Shown: piece by piece, positions 16,795 to 25,248 of the stretch | How positions within the stretch are numbered: the first letter of the stretch is position 1 | Layout of the letters: each line of letters opens with the position of its first letter | Assembly: GCA_020350425.1 (NCBI GenBank) | Contig: CP070716.1 | Span: 1,350,995-1,413,004, forward strand | From: Gemmatimonadota bacterium | GTDB taxonomy: Bacteria; Gemmatimonadota; Gemmatimonadetes; Gemmatimonadales; GWC2-71-9 | DNA length: 62,010 nucleotides | Direction: 5' to 3' | Notes under the pieces: generated by a model | The model's database searches: none | What the model was told of the DNA's origin: nothing | Seen by the model: only the letters and a program-made list of their open reading frames with translations | Position numbers and translations under genes: made by a program

Positions 16795-18285
16795 CTACTG
16801 CGATGGACCGCCCGATAGCAGCTTCAGCTCGACGCGTCGGTTCTGCGCCCGCCCGTCCTCCGTGCCGTTGTCCGCGATGGGCACGTCGGGGCCGTAGCCG
16901 CGCGTCTCCATGCGTGAGGGATCCACGCCCATACGCGCCAGGTATGCCTTCACCGACTGCGCTCTCTGCAAGGAGAGCCGCATGTTGTACGACCTCCGGC
17001 CCACGCCGTCGCTGTGTCCGCCAATCTCAATTCGCACGTCGGAGTGCGCCAGCAGTGACGCTGCCACCTCGTCGAGGATCGGCCGCGAATCCGGCGTCAG
17101 AGCGGAGCGGTTGAACTCGAAGTGCACGCCCCGCAGCACCAAAGGTCGGGTGACTCCCTGTTCGATCACGAACAGGACGGCGCAGCCTACGGCGTCCACG
17201 GCCACGCCAGCCGCGGTGCCCGGACAGCGGTCCTGGTCGTCCAGTACGCCGTCGCCGTCGCTGTCATACACGACCACCGGTGGCTGACAGCCGGTCTCGT
17301 CCACCGTCTCGCCGGCCGGCGTGTCCGGACACTGATCCAGGCCGTCGTAGACGCCGTCGGCGTCGCCGTCGAGCGGGCAGCCGTCCGTGTCGACCGTGGC
17401 GCCGAGCGGCGTATCCGGACACAGATCGAGTCCGTCGAAGACGCCGTCCTGGTCTGCATCCAGCGGGCACCCATTCTCGTCGACCGTGGCGCCTGCAGGC
17501 GTGTTGGGGCAGACGTCGATGCCGTCGAACACCGTGTCGTTGTCGCTGTCCGTTGGGCAGCCGGCCTCGTCCACGAACGCGCCCGCGGGCGTGTCGGGAC
17601 ACTGATCGAGCCCGGCGAACACGCCGTCGCCGTCGTAGTCCTGCGGGCAGCCCACCTCGTCAACCTGCGCGCCCCGCGGGGTATCGGGGCACTGATCCGA
17701 CGCGTTCGCCACGCCGTCGTGGTCCGCGTCGCGCGGCGGGCCGCCGAACGCGAAGATCGAGATCATGGCCGCGGCGCCGAAGTTCAGTGCACCTTGCCCG
17801 CCGGCCGAGAGCGAGGACTTGGGCAGCCAGTCGAGGTGCCCCTGGATGCGCAGCGCGGCGCGCCCGCCCAGCGAGAGGCGGTCGCCCAGAATCAGCTGGA
17901 CCTTGTTGTCCGTCGTATCCACCGCTCCGGCGTAGAACACCCGTGTGTAGCCAACGCCCACGTACAGGCTTCCCAGGATCGTCGGTCGCGTGTGTCCGAA
18001 CAGCGTTCCGCCGACGTTCGTGACCTTCACGTCCTGACCGGTGGCCGTTGCCGTGGTCGTCGTGTGGTCCGCGAACGCCTCGAGCGAGAACGTGCGGGTG
18101 AAGTAATAGCCGAGCAGGCCGCCGGCCCCGATCTTCGACTCCAGGCCCACGGCCTCACCGTCGTAGGCGGTCACGAGCCCGTAGATGCCGAGCTCGACCT
18201 GCCCCTTCTCGCCGGACTGGGCCCAGGCGGCGCTGCTCAAGCAGGCAGCCGCCAGCGACGCCAGCAAGGTCACCTTGATCCGCAT
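16795..18285 (-). CDS. OmpA family outer-membrane protein with six thrombospondin type 3 repeats
   Basis: 496 aa from the ATG at 18285 (MRIKVTLLASLAAACLSSAAWA signal peptide). An eight-strand-like barrel region (about 25-180) ends with GFGAAAMIS-type strands. Six calcium-binding TSP3 repeats follow, each with DxDxDGV..GLDQCPDTP and a paired Cys. The C-terminal OmpA domain has HFEFNRSALTPDS, GGHSDGVGRRSYNMRLSLQRA and GYGPDVPIADN, the peptidoglycan-binding signature. It should tether the outer membrane to the cell wall, with the repeats as a rigid calcium-dependent spacer. It is monocistronic, with a strong hairpin downstream. Confidence 0.94.
   Translation of the reverse strand: MRIKVTLLASLAAACLSSAAWAQSGEKGQVELGIYGLVTAYDGEAVGLESKIGAGGLLGYYFTRTFSLEAFADHTTTTATATGQDVKVTNVGGTLFGHTRPTILGSLYVGVGYTRVFYAGAVDTTDNKVQLILGDRLSLGGRAALRIQGHLDWLPKSSLSAGGQGALNFGAAAMISIFAFGGPPRDADHDGVANASDQCPDTPRGAQVDEVGCPQDYDGDGVFAGLDQCPDTPAGAFVDEAGCPTDSDNDTVFDGIDVCPNTPAGATVDENGCPLDADQDGVFDGLDLCPDTPLGATVDTDGCPLDGDADGVYDGLDQCPDTPAGETVDETGCQPPVVVYDSDGDGVLDDQDRCPGTAAGVAVDAVGCAVLFVIEQGVTRPLVLRGVHFEFNRSALTPDSRPILDEVAASLLAHSDVRIEIGGHSDGVGRRSYNMRLSLQRAQSVKAYLARMGVDPSRMETRGYGPDVPIADNGTEDGRAQNRRVELKLLSGGPSQ
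17182..17730 (-). repeat. Six in-frame TSP3 repeats (about 90 bp each) inside the OmpA gene
   Basis: Each unit encodes about 30 residues: an Asp-rich calcium loop, CPDTP or a variant, then VDExGC. The third unit has N for D in DNDTVFDG, and the last has CPGTAAG plus a short Pro/Val insert before it. The units have diverged at DNA level, so recent expansion is unlikely, but copy number could still vary between strains. Confidence 0.9.
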
Positions 18286-18332
18286 GGGCTCCAATCTACA
18301 CCCCCTCCTACCCCCTGCCACTGTGGCCTAAA

Positions 18333-20501
18333 TCACTGGTTCTCTGTGTGATGGCCCTCGACGAAGCGGCCACCCCGGCGCAGCTGCTCGGCCGTCCGGC
18401 TCAGCTCCGCGGCCCCCCGGACCAGCTCGGCCAGGGCCCGAAGCTGCTCCTTGCTGGCCGCCGCCACCGCTGCCGCCTCCTTGGCGGAGCCGCCCGCGGC
18501 GTCCCTCGCGTCCCCCAGGACCTGCTTGGCCTCCTCGGCCAGGTCCCGGTTGCGCCGCGGCCCGTCGGCCATGCGCTCGCCGGTCCGCTGGGCCGCCTCC
18601 GCCGCGGAGACGACGTGGTCCAGCTCGGCCGTCCAGGCCTCCGAGGCTTGGGTCACGGCCTTGAGCTGCTTGTTCATCTCCTCCAGGATGCGGACCGCGC
18701 GGTCGATCACGCGCCGCGTCTCCTGGGCGCCACGACCCATGTTCTGGGCCGCTTGGGCGCTCTGCTCGGCCAGCTTGCGCACCTCGTCGGCCACGACCGC
18801 GAACCCCTTGCCGTGCACGCCCGTCCGGGATGCCTCGATGGTCGCGTTGAGGGCGAGGAGGTTGGTCTGGTTGGCGATCAGGGCGATCGCCTCGGAGAAC
18901 GCCTCGACGTCGGCCGCCGCCTCCTTGAGGCGGCTCACCTCGGTGGCTCCTTCGGCGATCGTGGAAATGAGCGTGCCCATCTGGTCCACCGCGCGCCCGC
19001 TCGCATCGCGCACGCCGAGAGCCGACTCGGCCGTTACGCGGTTGGCGTCCTGTGTCTCCCCGGCGGCTTCCAGGGTGGTCGCTATGCTCTCCTCCAGCTG
19101 GCGCAACGAGTCCGCCACCAGCTCCACCCGCTCGGAGGCGCGCTGCGCTTCGGCTTCGGCCCGTGACGCGCCCTGGGACATCGCCTCGGCGGCCCGCTGG
19201 ATCCGGTCGCTCGCTTCCGCGAGCTGAGCCACGTATGCGGAGGTGCGCTGCGATGACTCGGTCAGCGGCTTCATCAGAGCGCTCACCGAGAGCGAGAGTG
19301 CGAGTTGCGGCGCGAGGAGATCGAGTAGTGCGCCGTCCGCGGGGCGGTACATGGAGGGATCGGAGTGGCGCACACTCCACAGGCCCACCAGCTGGTCGCC
19401 GTGGAACAGCGGCACGAGGATCTCGGATCCCGGGGACTCGCCCTCGGGCAGCACCATGTCCGAGCGCGTGAGCACGTTGGCCACGACGGGCTGCTCGGTA
19501 CTCACGGCCTCGGCAATGAGGCCGCTCTGGGTGTCGAACCGGAGATGCTCCGAGGTGGATGTGTCCACCAGAATCACCATCTCGTGCTTGGCCGCGTCGT
19601 GTCGCGCGAACCCCATGTGCTGCCACGGCACGAGCTGGCGGGTGAGCTGCTGGATCTGCTCGAAGTTCCGCTCGATGTTCACCTCGGCGGCCACGGCTCT
19701 CCCGAGCCCCTGCACCAGGGCCAACTCGTCGGCCCGGACGGCCGTCTGGATGAGCCACCAGACCAGCCATGCGGCCGCGATCAAGGCGGCCACGAGAAAG
19801 GCGGTCGCGTTGGGTGTCAGCGCGGCCGTGAGCAGGCTTACCCATCCCAGCGCGAACGCCGCCCCGGTGGCCGAGACGACGGCCTCCCAGCGCAGCGTGA
19901 GGTTGACGTCTACTTTGGGGAGCAGCCCGGCCAGGGCGAGCTCCAGGTAGAAGCTCATGTTGGCGAGGGCTGGCGGCAGCAAAACGGCGGCCGCGGCCGG
20001 AACCAAGTTGCCGGCTTCCACCGATCCAGCCCCGACCTCCCCGCCGAGCGCGTCGTACAGCAGGCCGACCAGGCCGGTCGCCACCACCACGTGGCCCAGC
20101 GTAACCAGGCTGTCCCTGATGCGGAGGCGCCGCAGCAGCGTGTCGCCCGCCGGGACGCCAATCGCCGCCACCAGCACAGCGAACTGCCATCCTCGAAGGA
20201 GGAGCGACAGGATCACGATGCCCATGACGAACGACGCGAATCCCTTCCCTGGAAGGGCGATGCCGAAACGGCGGCTCAACGCCGCCGCGGTGGCGAGCAG
20301 GATGAGGTTGAGTCCGAACGATCCCTGTCGCAGGTCGGGGCGCGCTGCGACGGTGGCCACCGCCAGCACGAAGAACGCGATGCCGGCGGCCGCTATCGCG
20401 AGGCGAAGCCACCGTGCGAGCAGTCGGGTGTCCACAGTGGGCACGGCAGGCACCGGGTTGTAGTCGAGCGAAGGGTAAGCGGCGGGAATGTCGTAAACCA
20501 A
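18333..20501 (-). CDS. Methyl-accepting chemotaxis-like protein with integral-membrane sensor and GAF domain
   Basis: 722 aa. Residues about 28-265 form six to eight hydrophobic segments (for example [20 protein letters not shown] and [18 protein letters not shown]), a MASE-like membrane module rather than a periplasmic ligand domain. A GAF-like domain follows (about 290-410: [37 protein letters not shown]). The C-terminal MCP signalling coiled coil (about 420-710) has its hairpin tip at [16 protein letters not shown] and [12 protein letters not shown]. There are no che or flagellar genes nearby, so its output may be pili or another Che pathway. It is divergent from the selenoprotein operon. 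Confidence 0.9.
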   Translation of the reverse strand: MVYDIPAAYPSLDYNPVPAVPTVDTRLLARWLRLAIAAAGIAFFVLAVATVAARPDLRQGSFGLNLILLATAAALSRRFGIALPGKGFASFVMGIVILSLLLRGWQFAVLVAAIGVPAGDTLLRRLRIRDSLVTLGHVVVATGLVGLLYDALGGEVGAGSVEAGNLVPAAAAVLLPPALANMSFYLELALAGLLPKVDVNLTLRWEAVVSATGAAFALGWVSLLTAALTPNATAFLVAALIAAAWLVWWLIQTAVRADELALVQGLGRAVAAEVNIERNFEQIQQLTRQLVPWQHMGFARHDAAKHEMVILVDTSTSEHLRFDTQSGLIAEAVSTEQPVVANVLTRSDMVLPEGESPGSEILVPLFHGDQLVGLWSVRHSDPSMYRPADGALLDLLAPQLALSLSVSALMKPLTESSQRTSAYVAQLAEASDRIQRAAEAMSQGASRAEAEAQRASERVELVADSLRQLEESIATTLEAAGETQDANRVTAESALGVRDASGRAVDQMGTLISTIAEGATEVSRLKEAAADVEAFSEAIALIANQTNLLALNATIEASRTGVHGKGFAVVADEVRKLAEQSAQAAQNMGRGAQETRRVIDRAVRILEEMNKQLKAVTQASEAWTAELDHVVSAAEAAQRTGERMADGPRRNRDLAEEAKQVLGDARDAAGGSAKEAAAVAAASKEQLRALAELVRGAAELSRTAEQLRRGGRFVEGHHTENQ

Positions 20502-20614
20502 TCGACAAACTGCAAGCCGGAGGACAGCCGGACTCGTGGCGGCCGGGCCGGCCGCGGCCTAACTTTCGGGCGGCCCACGACGAATCGCCCACTGATACTG
20601 ATGAGGAGGAGTGT

Positions 20615-20848
20615 GTGCAGGTCTCGATCGAATACTGCGGTGTTTGAGGCTACAAGCCACGGGCCGCCGGTCTGGCGGCCGAGATTCGGAAGGCGTATGC
20701 CGACAGCCGCGTGGAGCTGATCGAGTCGTCGGGTGGTGTCTTCGAGGTGGAGCTCGACGGTGATCTGGTCTTCTCCAAGCGTGAGCTCGGTCGCCATGCG
20801 GAACCGGGCGAGGTCATGGGACTGATCCAGGAACGGATGAGTTCCTAG
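20615..20848 (+). CDS. Rdx-family (SelW-like) selenoprotein with in-frame UGA read as selenocysteine
   Basis: 77 residues. The start is the GTG at 20615, five bases after AGGAGG. It reads VQVSIEYCGV, then TGA at 20645-20647 (Sec11), then GYKPRAAGLAAEI and on to a TAG at 20846. The Cys8-Gly-Val-Sec11 redox motif, the GGVFEVELDG strands and SKRELGRH at the end match the Rdx thioredoxin-like family (SelW/SelT/SelH relatives), whose members use CxxU or CxxC. Coding quality is equal on both sides of the TGA and a bacterial-type SECIS hairpin follows it. The protein is probably a small cytoplasmic thiol/selenol oxidoreductase. It is six bases ahead of the phosphofructokinase gene, so probably co-transcribed. 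The sel genes are not in this window. Confidence 0.88.
20645..20680 (+). promoter_or_regulatory. Bacterial SECIS element (UGA plus downstream hairpin)
   Basis: UGA at 20645-20647, 14 spacer bases, then GGCCGCC (20662-20668), loop GGUCU (20669-20673) and GGCGGCC (20674-20680): seven G-C pairs, no mismatch. The first loop base is 21 nt after the UGA, inside the range known for bacterial SECIS elements. GG at the loop start is what SelB recognises; the GGUCU sequence also occurs in the E. coli fdhF SECIS loop. Confidence 0.82.
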
Positions 20849-20854
20849 AGGTAG

Positions 20855-21940
20855 ATGTCGGTGCGTGTCGCGATATCCACGGGGGGCGGGGACGCTCCTG
20901 GACTGAACGCCGTCATCCGAGCGATCGTGCTCTCCGGGCTGCGCCGCGGGTGGGACGTGTTCGGGGTCGAGCGCGGCTACGCCGGGCTGCTCGGCTCGGC
21001 ACGCTTCATCACGATGGATCGCGAGAGCGTGAAGGGAATCGTGCGCTTTGGCGGCACCATTCTCGGCACCACCAACCGGGGCAATCCCTTCCGCTGGCCG
21101 GTCCGCCAGGCCGACGATACGTGGATCGAGGTCGATCGCTCCGACGAGGTCATCGAGTCGTTCAGGCAACTCGCCCTCGATGCGCTCATCGTGGTGGGCG
21201 GTGACGGCAGCTTGCACATCGCGCACCAGCTCTGCCAGAAGGGGCTGCCCATCGTCGGCGTGCCGAAGACGATCGACCGCGACGTGAGCGGCACGGTGAT
21301 GACGTTCGGCTACGACACCGCAATCCAGACCGCGACCGATGCCATCGACAAGTTGCACGCCACGGCGGAGTCCCATCAGCGAGTAATGGTGGTGGAGGTG
21401 ATGGGGAGGAACTGCGGGTGGATCGCCCTGCACTCCGGCCTCGCGGGCGGCGCCGACGTGATTCTGATTCCCGAGATCCCCTACGACATGGAGCGTGTCT
21501 ACCGCAAGATCCGGGAGCGTGAGGCCGAGGGACGCCACTTCAGCATCGTCGTGGTCTCGGAGGGGGCGAGACCGAAGGAGGGCAAGGTTACGGTGAAGGC
21601 GGCGGCGCAGGTGGGTGGCGCGGAGCGCCTGGGTGGTGTGGCCGAGGTGGTGGCGGCACAGATCGCCGAGGGGACCGGCAAGGAGACGCGCTCGCTCTCG
21701 TTGGGGCACCTGCTGCGCGGCGGGTCGCCGACGACATTCGATCGCGTGCTCGGCCAGCGGTTCGGGACGGCCGCGGTCGAGGCCGTGGCCGACGCGCGGT
21801 GGGGACACATGGTGGCGCTGGATCCTCCCGACATCGTCCTGGTCCCGTTGGAGGCCGTGACCGGAGCGCCAAACCAGGTCCCTCCCGATGCCGACTCGGT
21901 GAAAACGGCGCGCGCACAAGGCATCTGTCTGGGTGACTGA
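20855..21940 (+). CDS. 6-phosphofructokinase (PfkA family, ATP-type)
   Basis: 361 aa, ATG at 20855 with GAGG just before it. The fold is clear: STGGGDAPGLNAVIRA nucleotide loop, VVGGDGSLHIA, catalytic PKTIDRD, MGRNCGWIALHSGLAGGAD, LGHLLRGGSPTTFDR. It phosphorylates fructose 6-phosphate in glycolysis. Gly in GGDG predicts ATP rather than pyrophosphate as donor. Lys in PKTID is shared with pyrophosphate enzymes and actinobacterial-type group III ATP enzymes. The usual TIDND reads TIDRD: both Asp are kept, Asn is changed to Arg. It is translated just after the selenoprotein and overlaps the helicase start by 8 bp. Confidence 0.95.
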   Translation: MSVRVAISTGGGDAPGLNAVIRAIVLSGLRRGWDVFGVERGYAGLLGSARFITMDRESVKGIVRFGGTILGTTNRGNPFRWPVRQADDTWIEVDRSDEVIESFRQLALDALIVVGGDGSLHIAHQLCQKGLPIVGVPKTIDRDVSGTVMTFGYDTAIQTATDAIDKLHATAESHQRVMVVEVMGRNCGWIALHSGLAGGADVILIPEIPYDMERVYRKIREREAEGRHFSIVVVSEGARPKEGKVTVKAAAQVGGAERLGGVAEVVAAQIAEGTGKETRSLSLGHLLRGGSPTTFDRVLGQRFGTAAVEAVADARWGHMVALDPPDIVLVPLEAVTGAPNQVPPDADSVKTARAQGICLGD

Positions 21941-24479
21941 GCGGCACGTCCGCGACCACTTCCTCCCCCCCGACCGGGAAGCGTTCCTCCAGGCCGAGCC
22001 GCCCACCGGCCGCGTCATCGTCATTGCCCCCACGAGAGCCGCCTGCGAGACGATCGAGCGCGCCTGCCACCTCAACATCGAGACGGTGCTGGAACGCGAC
22101 CACGGAGTGGAGATCCGGAGCCTCGCACGACGCGGATCCGGGTTCGGGATCGTGGCCGGCACCGGCACGGGGAAGACGCTCGCTATTCGCCCCGTGGCCG
22201 AGGAGACCCTGAGGGCGCCGCTCAAAGTCGGGGTGGTCAACCGCGAGCGTGAGGCGACCCCGGAAACGCCGACGTGGAACGTCGTGATCGTGACGACGGG
22301 CATCGCGCGGCGCTGGTTCCAGGACGAGCTGATCGATCCGCAAGACACGCTGGTGGTGGACGAGATCCATCAGACGTCGGCGGAGCTGGAGCTGTGCCTC
22401 GCGCTGGGCAAGCGTGTCGGCTGCCGTTTCATCTGGCTCTCCGCCACCGTCGATCCGAAGTTCTACGCGCGATACCTCGACTCCGCCGAGGTGCTCGAGA
22501 CGACGGCGTTCGATCCGTCCCTCTCGGCCAAGGTGCAGACCCTGCGGCGGAATCCCGTCGAATTCCTCGATGACCGCTTCGTCCGACGCAGCATGAAGCA
22601 GCGCCGTGGCGTGGCGGTCTTCCTGCCGACGCGGGCAGAGGTGGAGAAGGCGGCCGCGGAGCTGGGTAAGCGTTGGCCACGCCTGAACGCGGCATTCTAT
22701 CACGGGGGCGAGCCGATCCGAGTGATCCGGCCGTTCCTCGATGGTGAGGCCGAGAAGCCGTTCCTGCTCGCCATGACGGCGGCGGGCCAGTCGGCGCTCA
22801 ATATCCGCGGCCTGGATACGGTGGTGATCCTCGACTCGCGCTTCAGCAACGTCGTGCAGCGCGGGCGCAACGTGCTCACGCGGCTCTATCTGGGTCCCAA
22901 CGAGATCCTGCAGATGGCGGGCCGCGTCCACGGGCGGGTGCCGCAGGGCGAGGTCTACATCCTCACCGATCGGGACATCGACTTCTTCTCACTCGAGCCA
23001 GGGCCCCCAGAGTTCCAGCTCGCGGGCGACAGCGAGCGGGTGGCGCTCACGGCCGCCGCGCTGGGAGTGGATCTGCGCGACCTGGAGCTCCCGGTGCCGC
23101 TCGACCGAGAGGCGTACGCCGACGCGGTGGAGCGCCTGGTGCGCCGCGGCATCGTGAGCGACGGTCGCCTCACCGCGTACGGGAGGGACGTGGAGGCGAT
23201 GCCGGTGGATCGACCGTGGGGCGAGATGCTGGTCCACGCCGACGAGGAGCTGATTCCCTACGTGGCGGTCGCCGCCAACGTGGATTCACTGCATCGCATG
23301 ACCCGGGACGACGCCGATCTCTCGGGGGTCGTGGTCTACGGGAGCGATCACCTGACGGCCTACAACCTCTACGCCGAAGCCGTGAACCAGTACGGCTACC
23401 TCGGCGAGGTGTACGGGCTCTCACGACACCTCCTGGTGGACGAGGTGAGCGACTGGGCGGAGGACCGCGGCGTGCCCGTGAAGGCGATCGAGGACGTGGC
23501 GCTGGGCATGGCCTCGGTGTACCGCACGCTCGAGCTGCCCCTGCCGCGGGAGCTCCCGTACGCCGACCGCAAGGTACTGCATGCGTTTCAGGAGCTCGTG
23601 GCGCGCATCATGCCGTTCGACCTCACGATCGATGGGGAAACGGCCGGGGGGGAACGGGCGCGTCTCTCCGACTCCTCGATGTGCACGCCGAGCGGCGCCA
23701 TTGCCGGTTCCATCCGCTTCTTTGCCGACCGCTTCGGCGTGCCGCGCGGCGCGATGGAGGGTACGAACGTGCCGTTCGCCCTCATCAAGCGGCACGCCCA
23801 GCGGCTCGAGCCGGTCGTCGAGTTCCGGGAGGGACGGCGCAGCGGTCTCGTGGTGACCCGTGGCACGGAGTATTTCGGATTCGTTTTGGACCGGGAGCGC
23901 AGCCCCCTCAAGGGGCGGTTCCCGGCCGCACTGGAGGCGAGCGCACGCGACGCGCTCGCGCGTGCCCTCCTGCGCGGCGTGACGCCCCACCGCGATCAGC
24001 GCGGCGTGGCGCGAGCGGCCTCCCGACTCGACGAGTACTGGCGCCGCTCGGGCGGCGAGCTCGCTGCCGTGGGCCCGGCGGCGCTGCGCGAGCACCTGGC
24101 AGCGCAGCTTTCCGACGTCGTCAGCTGGGAGGCGTTCCTGAAGACACCGGTGGCCCTGGACGTGGCCGCACTCGTGCCGAAGGAGACGCGCGCCGATCTC
24201 GACGCGCTGCCCGGCTCGGCCCAGGTGTTCGGGGATCGCGTGCCGCTGCTGTACGATCTGGAGGGTGGGGAGGGGGTGGTCTGCCTCCGCCTGAGAGAGA
24301 AGCAGGCTCAGCGGTTGCGTGAGCGGGATCTACCGGACGTGGACCGGCCCCTGAGGTTCAGCGTCCATCGGGGCAATCGGGAGGTCGTGCGCGCCGCGAC
24401 GCTCGACGAGGTGCGCGAGCGGCTGCGTGTGCTGGCGCGGCGCTCCGGCGAGCGCCGCAGTCGGCGACGGTATCGCTAG
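21933..24479 (+). CDS. SF2 DExH-box helicase-like protein with long unassigned C-terminus
   Basis: 848 aa, GTG start overlapping the phosphofructokinase stop. Walker A is AGTGTGKT at about residue 74 and Walker B is DEIH at about 141. Motif III is SAT (WLSATVDP). A helicase C domain has FLPTRAEVEKAA and motif VI-like QMAGRVHGR, more diverged than the usual QRxGRxGR. Unusually, an APTRAACETIE stretch precedes Walker A. Residues 360-848 are conserved-looking but carry no domain I can name; I do not see the OB fold of HrpA/HrpB. It is probably an RNA helicase or nucleic-acid ATPase. Its stop shares CTAG with the convergent TetR gene. Confidence 0.85.
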   Translation: MTERHVRDHFLPPDREAFLQAEPPTGRVIVIAPTRAACETIERACHLNIETVLERDHGVEIRSLARRGSGFGIVAGTGTGKTLAIRPVAEETLRAPLKVGVVNREREATPETPTWNVVIVTTGIARRWFQDELIDPQDTLVVDEIHQTSAELELCLALGKRVGCRFIWLSATVDPKFYARYLDSAEVLETTAFDPSLSAKVQTLRRNPVEFLDDRFVRRSMKQRRGVAVFLPTRAEVEKAAAELGKRWPRLNAAFYHGGEPIRVIRPFLDGEAEKPFLLAMTAAGQSALNIRGLDTVVILDSRFSNVVQRGRNVLTRLYLGPNEILQMAGRVHGRVPQGEVYILTDRDIDFFSLEPGPPEFQLAGDSERVALTAAALGVDLRDLELPVPLDREAYADAVERLVRRGIVSDGRLTAYGRDVEAMPVDRPWGEMLVHADEELIPYVAVAANVDSLHRMTRDDADLSGVVVYGSDHLTAYNLYAEAVNQYGYLGEVYGLSRHLLVDEVSDWAEDRGVPVKAIEDVALGMASVYRTLELPLPRELPYADRKVLHAFQELVARIMPFDLTIDGETAGGERARLSDSSMCTPSGAIAGSIRFFADRFGVPRGAMEGTNVPFALIKRHAQRLEPVVEFREGRRSGLVVTRGTEYFGFVLDRERSPLKGRFPAALEASARDALARALLRGVTPHRDQRGVARAASRLDEYWRRSGGELAAVGPAALREHLAAQLSDVVSWEAFLKTPVALDVAALVPKETRADLDALPGSAQVFGDRVPLLYDLEGGEGVVCLRLREKQAQRLRERDLPDVDRPLRFSVHRGNREVVRAATLDEVRERLRVLARRSGERRSRRRYR

Positions 24480-25063
24480 CTCGGGGTAGCCAGCGACAGG
24501 ATCCCGAGCCACGCGGCGGCGTACGCCCCTTCCAACTCCTCCTGATCGGCACCGCTCAGGAGCTCGAGCCCCATGCCGTGAACGACCGCTCCCAGCAGCC
24601 AGCCGTTCTCCTCGGGCAGGATCGTGGGTTCCAGGTCCAGGTCCCGCAGCAGCTCGTCAGCCGCCCTTCCCAGCGCGCCCGCGAACTCCTCGATCGACTT
24701 CCTGACCGTCTGTTCAGGAATGACCCCTCCTTGACCGAACATCGAGGTCCAGGCCCTGATGGTCCCGTCCACTGACTCTCTGGTCAGCAGGCTCCAGCTC
24801 TGGTCGATCGCGCCCTTGGGTGTGGGGGCCCTGAAGGCGGCCACCCACGCTTCGGTGCGGCTCGCCGCGACGTGTTGCGCCACGGCCTCGATCACGCCGC
24901 GCTTGGTCTTGAAGTGATAGTGGACCAGACCCTTGGCGCATCCGGCCTCCTTGGCGACCTGATCCACAGTGATGCTGGCCGCTCCCTTGCGCCGGATCAG
25001 GGTGTCGGCAGCCGCAACGATCGTCTCCTTCGACCTCTCCGAGTTGGTCCGCTTCTTTGGCAT
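24476..25063 (-). CDS. TetR family transcriptional regulator
   Basis: 195 aa. The N-terminal helix-turn-helix is about 10-58 (ADTLIRRKGAASITVDQVAKEAGCAKGLVHYHF), followed by a helical ligand-binding domain (WLLGAVVHGMGLELL near the end). Ligand and targets are unknown. A perfect palindrome lies about 12 bases upstream of the start codon, a typical place for an autoregulatory operator. It may also control the divergent PAS-Fis gene. Confidence 0.9.
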   Translation of the reverse strand: MPKKRTNSERSKETIVAAADTLIRRKGAASITVDQVAKEAGCAKGLVHYHFKTKRGVIEAVAQHVAASRTEAWVAAFRAPTPKGAIDQSWSLLTRESVDGTIRAWTSMFGQGGVIPEQTVRKSIEEFAGALGRAADELLRDLDLEPTILPEENGWLLGAVVHGMGLELLSGADQEELEGAYAAAWLGILSLATPS

Positions 25064-25072
25064 GGCTCACTC

Positions 25073-25088
25073 GACTGTCCGGACAGCC
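25073..25088. promoter_or_regulatory. Palindrome CTGTCCGGACAG, candidate TetR operator
   Basis: A perfect 12-bp palindrome at 25075-25086; the outer pair 25073/25088 (G/C) also matches after one mismatch. It lies in the 185-bp gap between the TetR gene (start 25063, minus) and the PAS-Fis gene (start 25249, plus). TGTCCGGACA-like cores occur in several TetR operators. Confidence 0.5.
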
Positions 25089-25248
25089 AAATGTAAGAGA
25101 TGTGCTTCGCTAGCGCGAGAGTTCTGCTCACACGGGCCACTACTGTCCCGCCGGTCAGTGTCGCATGGACTGCGCCGGGGCCGAAACGGCTGGCGCGATA
25201 TGAAACCTTGCCCCCCTGAGAAGCGTAAAGCGAACAGGATACGGAATC

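Noticed and set aside
17182-17730. CRISPR-like or tandem DNA repeat
   Set aside because: The spacing and sequence are protein repeats (TSP3) inside one frame, and units differ in DNA.
20539-20555. GCGGCCG-GGC-CGGCCGC inverted repeat between the chemoreceptor and selenoprotein genes
   Set aside because: Seen and real as a hairpin sequence, but such GC palindromes are expected in this base composition and it has no clear place as operator or terminator.
20414-20647. 77-codon plus-strand frame ending at the TGA
   Set aside because: Only its last 11 codons are real; they are the start of the selenoprotein gene. The upstream part precedes the AGGAGG ribosome site and has no protein-like pattern.
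20645-20647. TGA as a nonsense mutation or sequencing error
   Set aside because: Not excluded without resequencing, but the CxxU position, SECIS hairpin with GGUCU loop and intact downstream frame favour selenocysteine.
20393-22348. Long minus-strand frame over phosphofructokinase and the selenoprotein
   Set aside because: Shadow of well-supported plus-strand genes; Arg/His/Pro-rich composition without domains.
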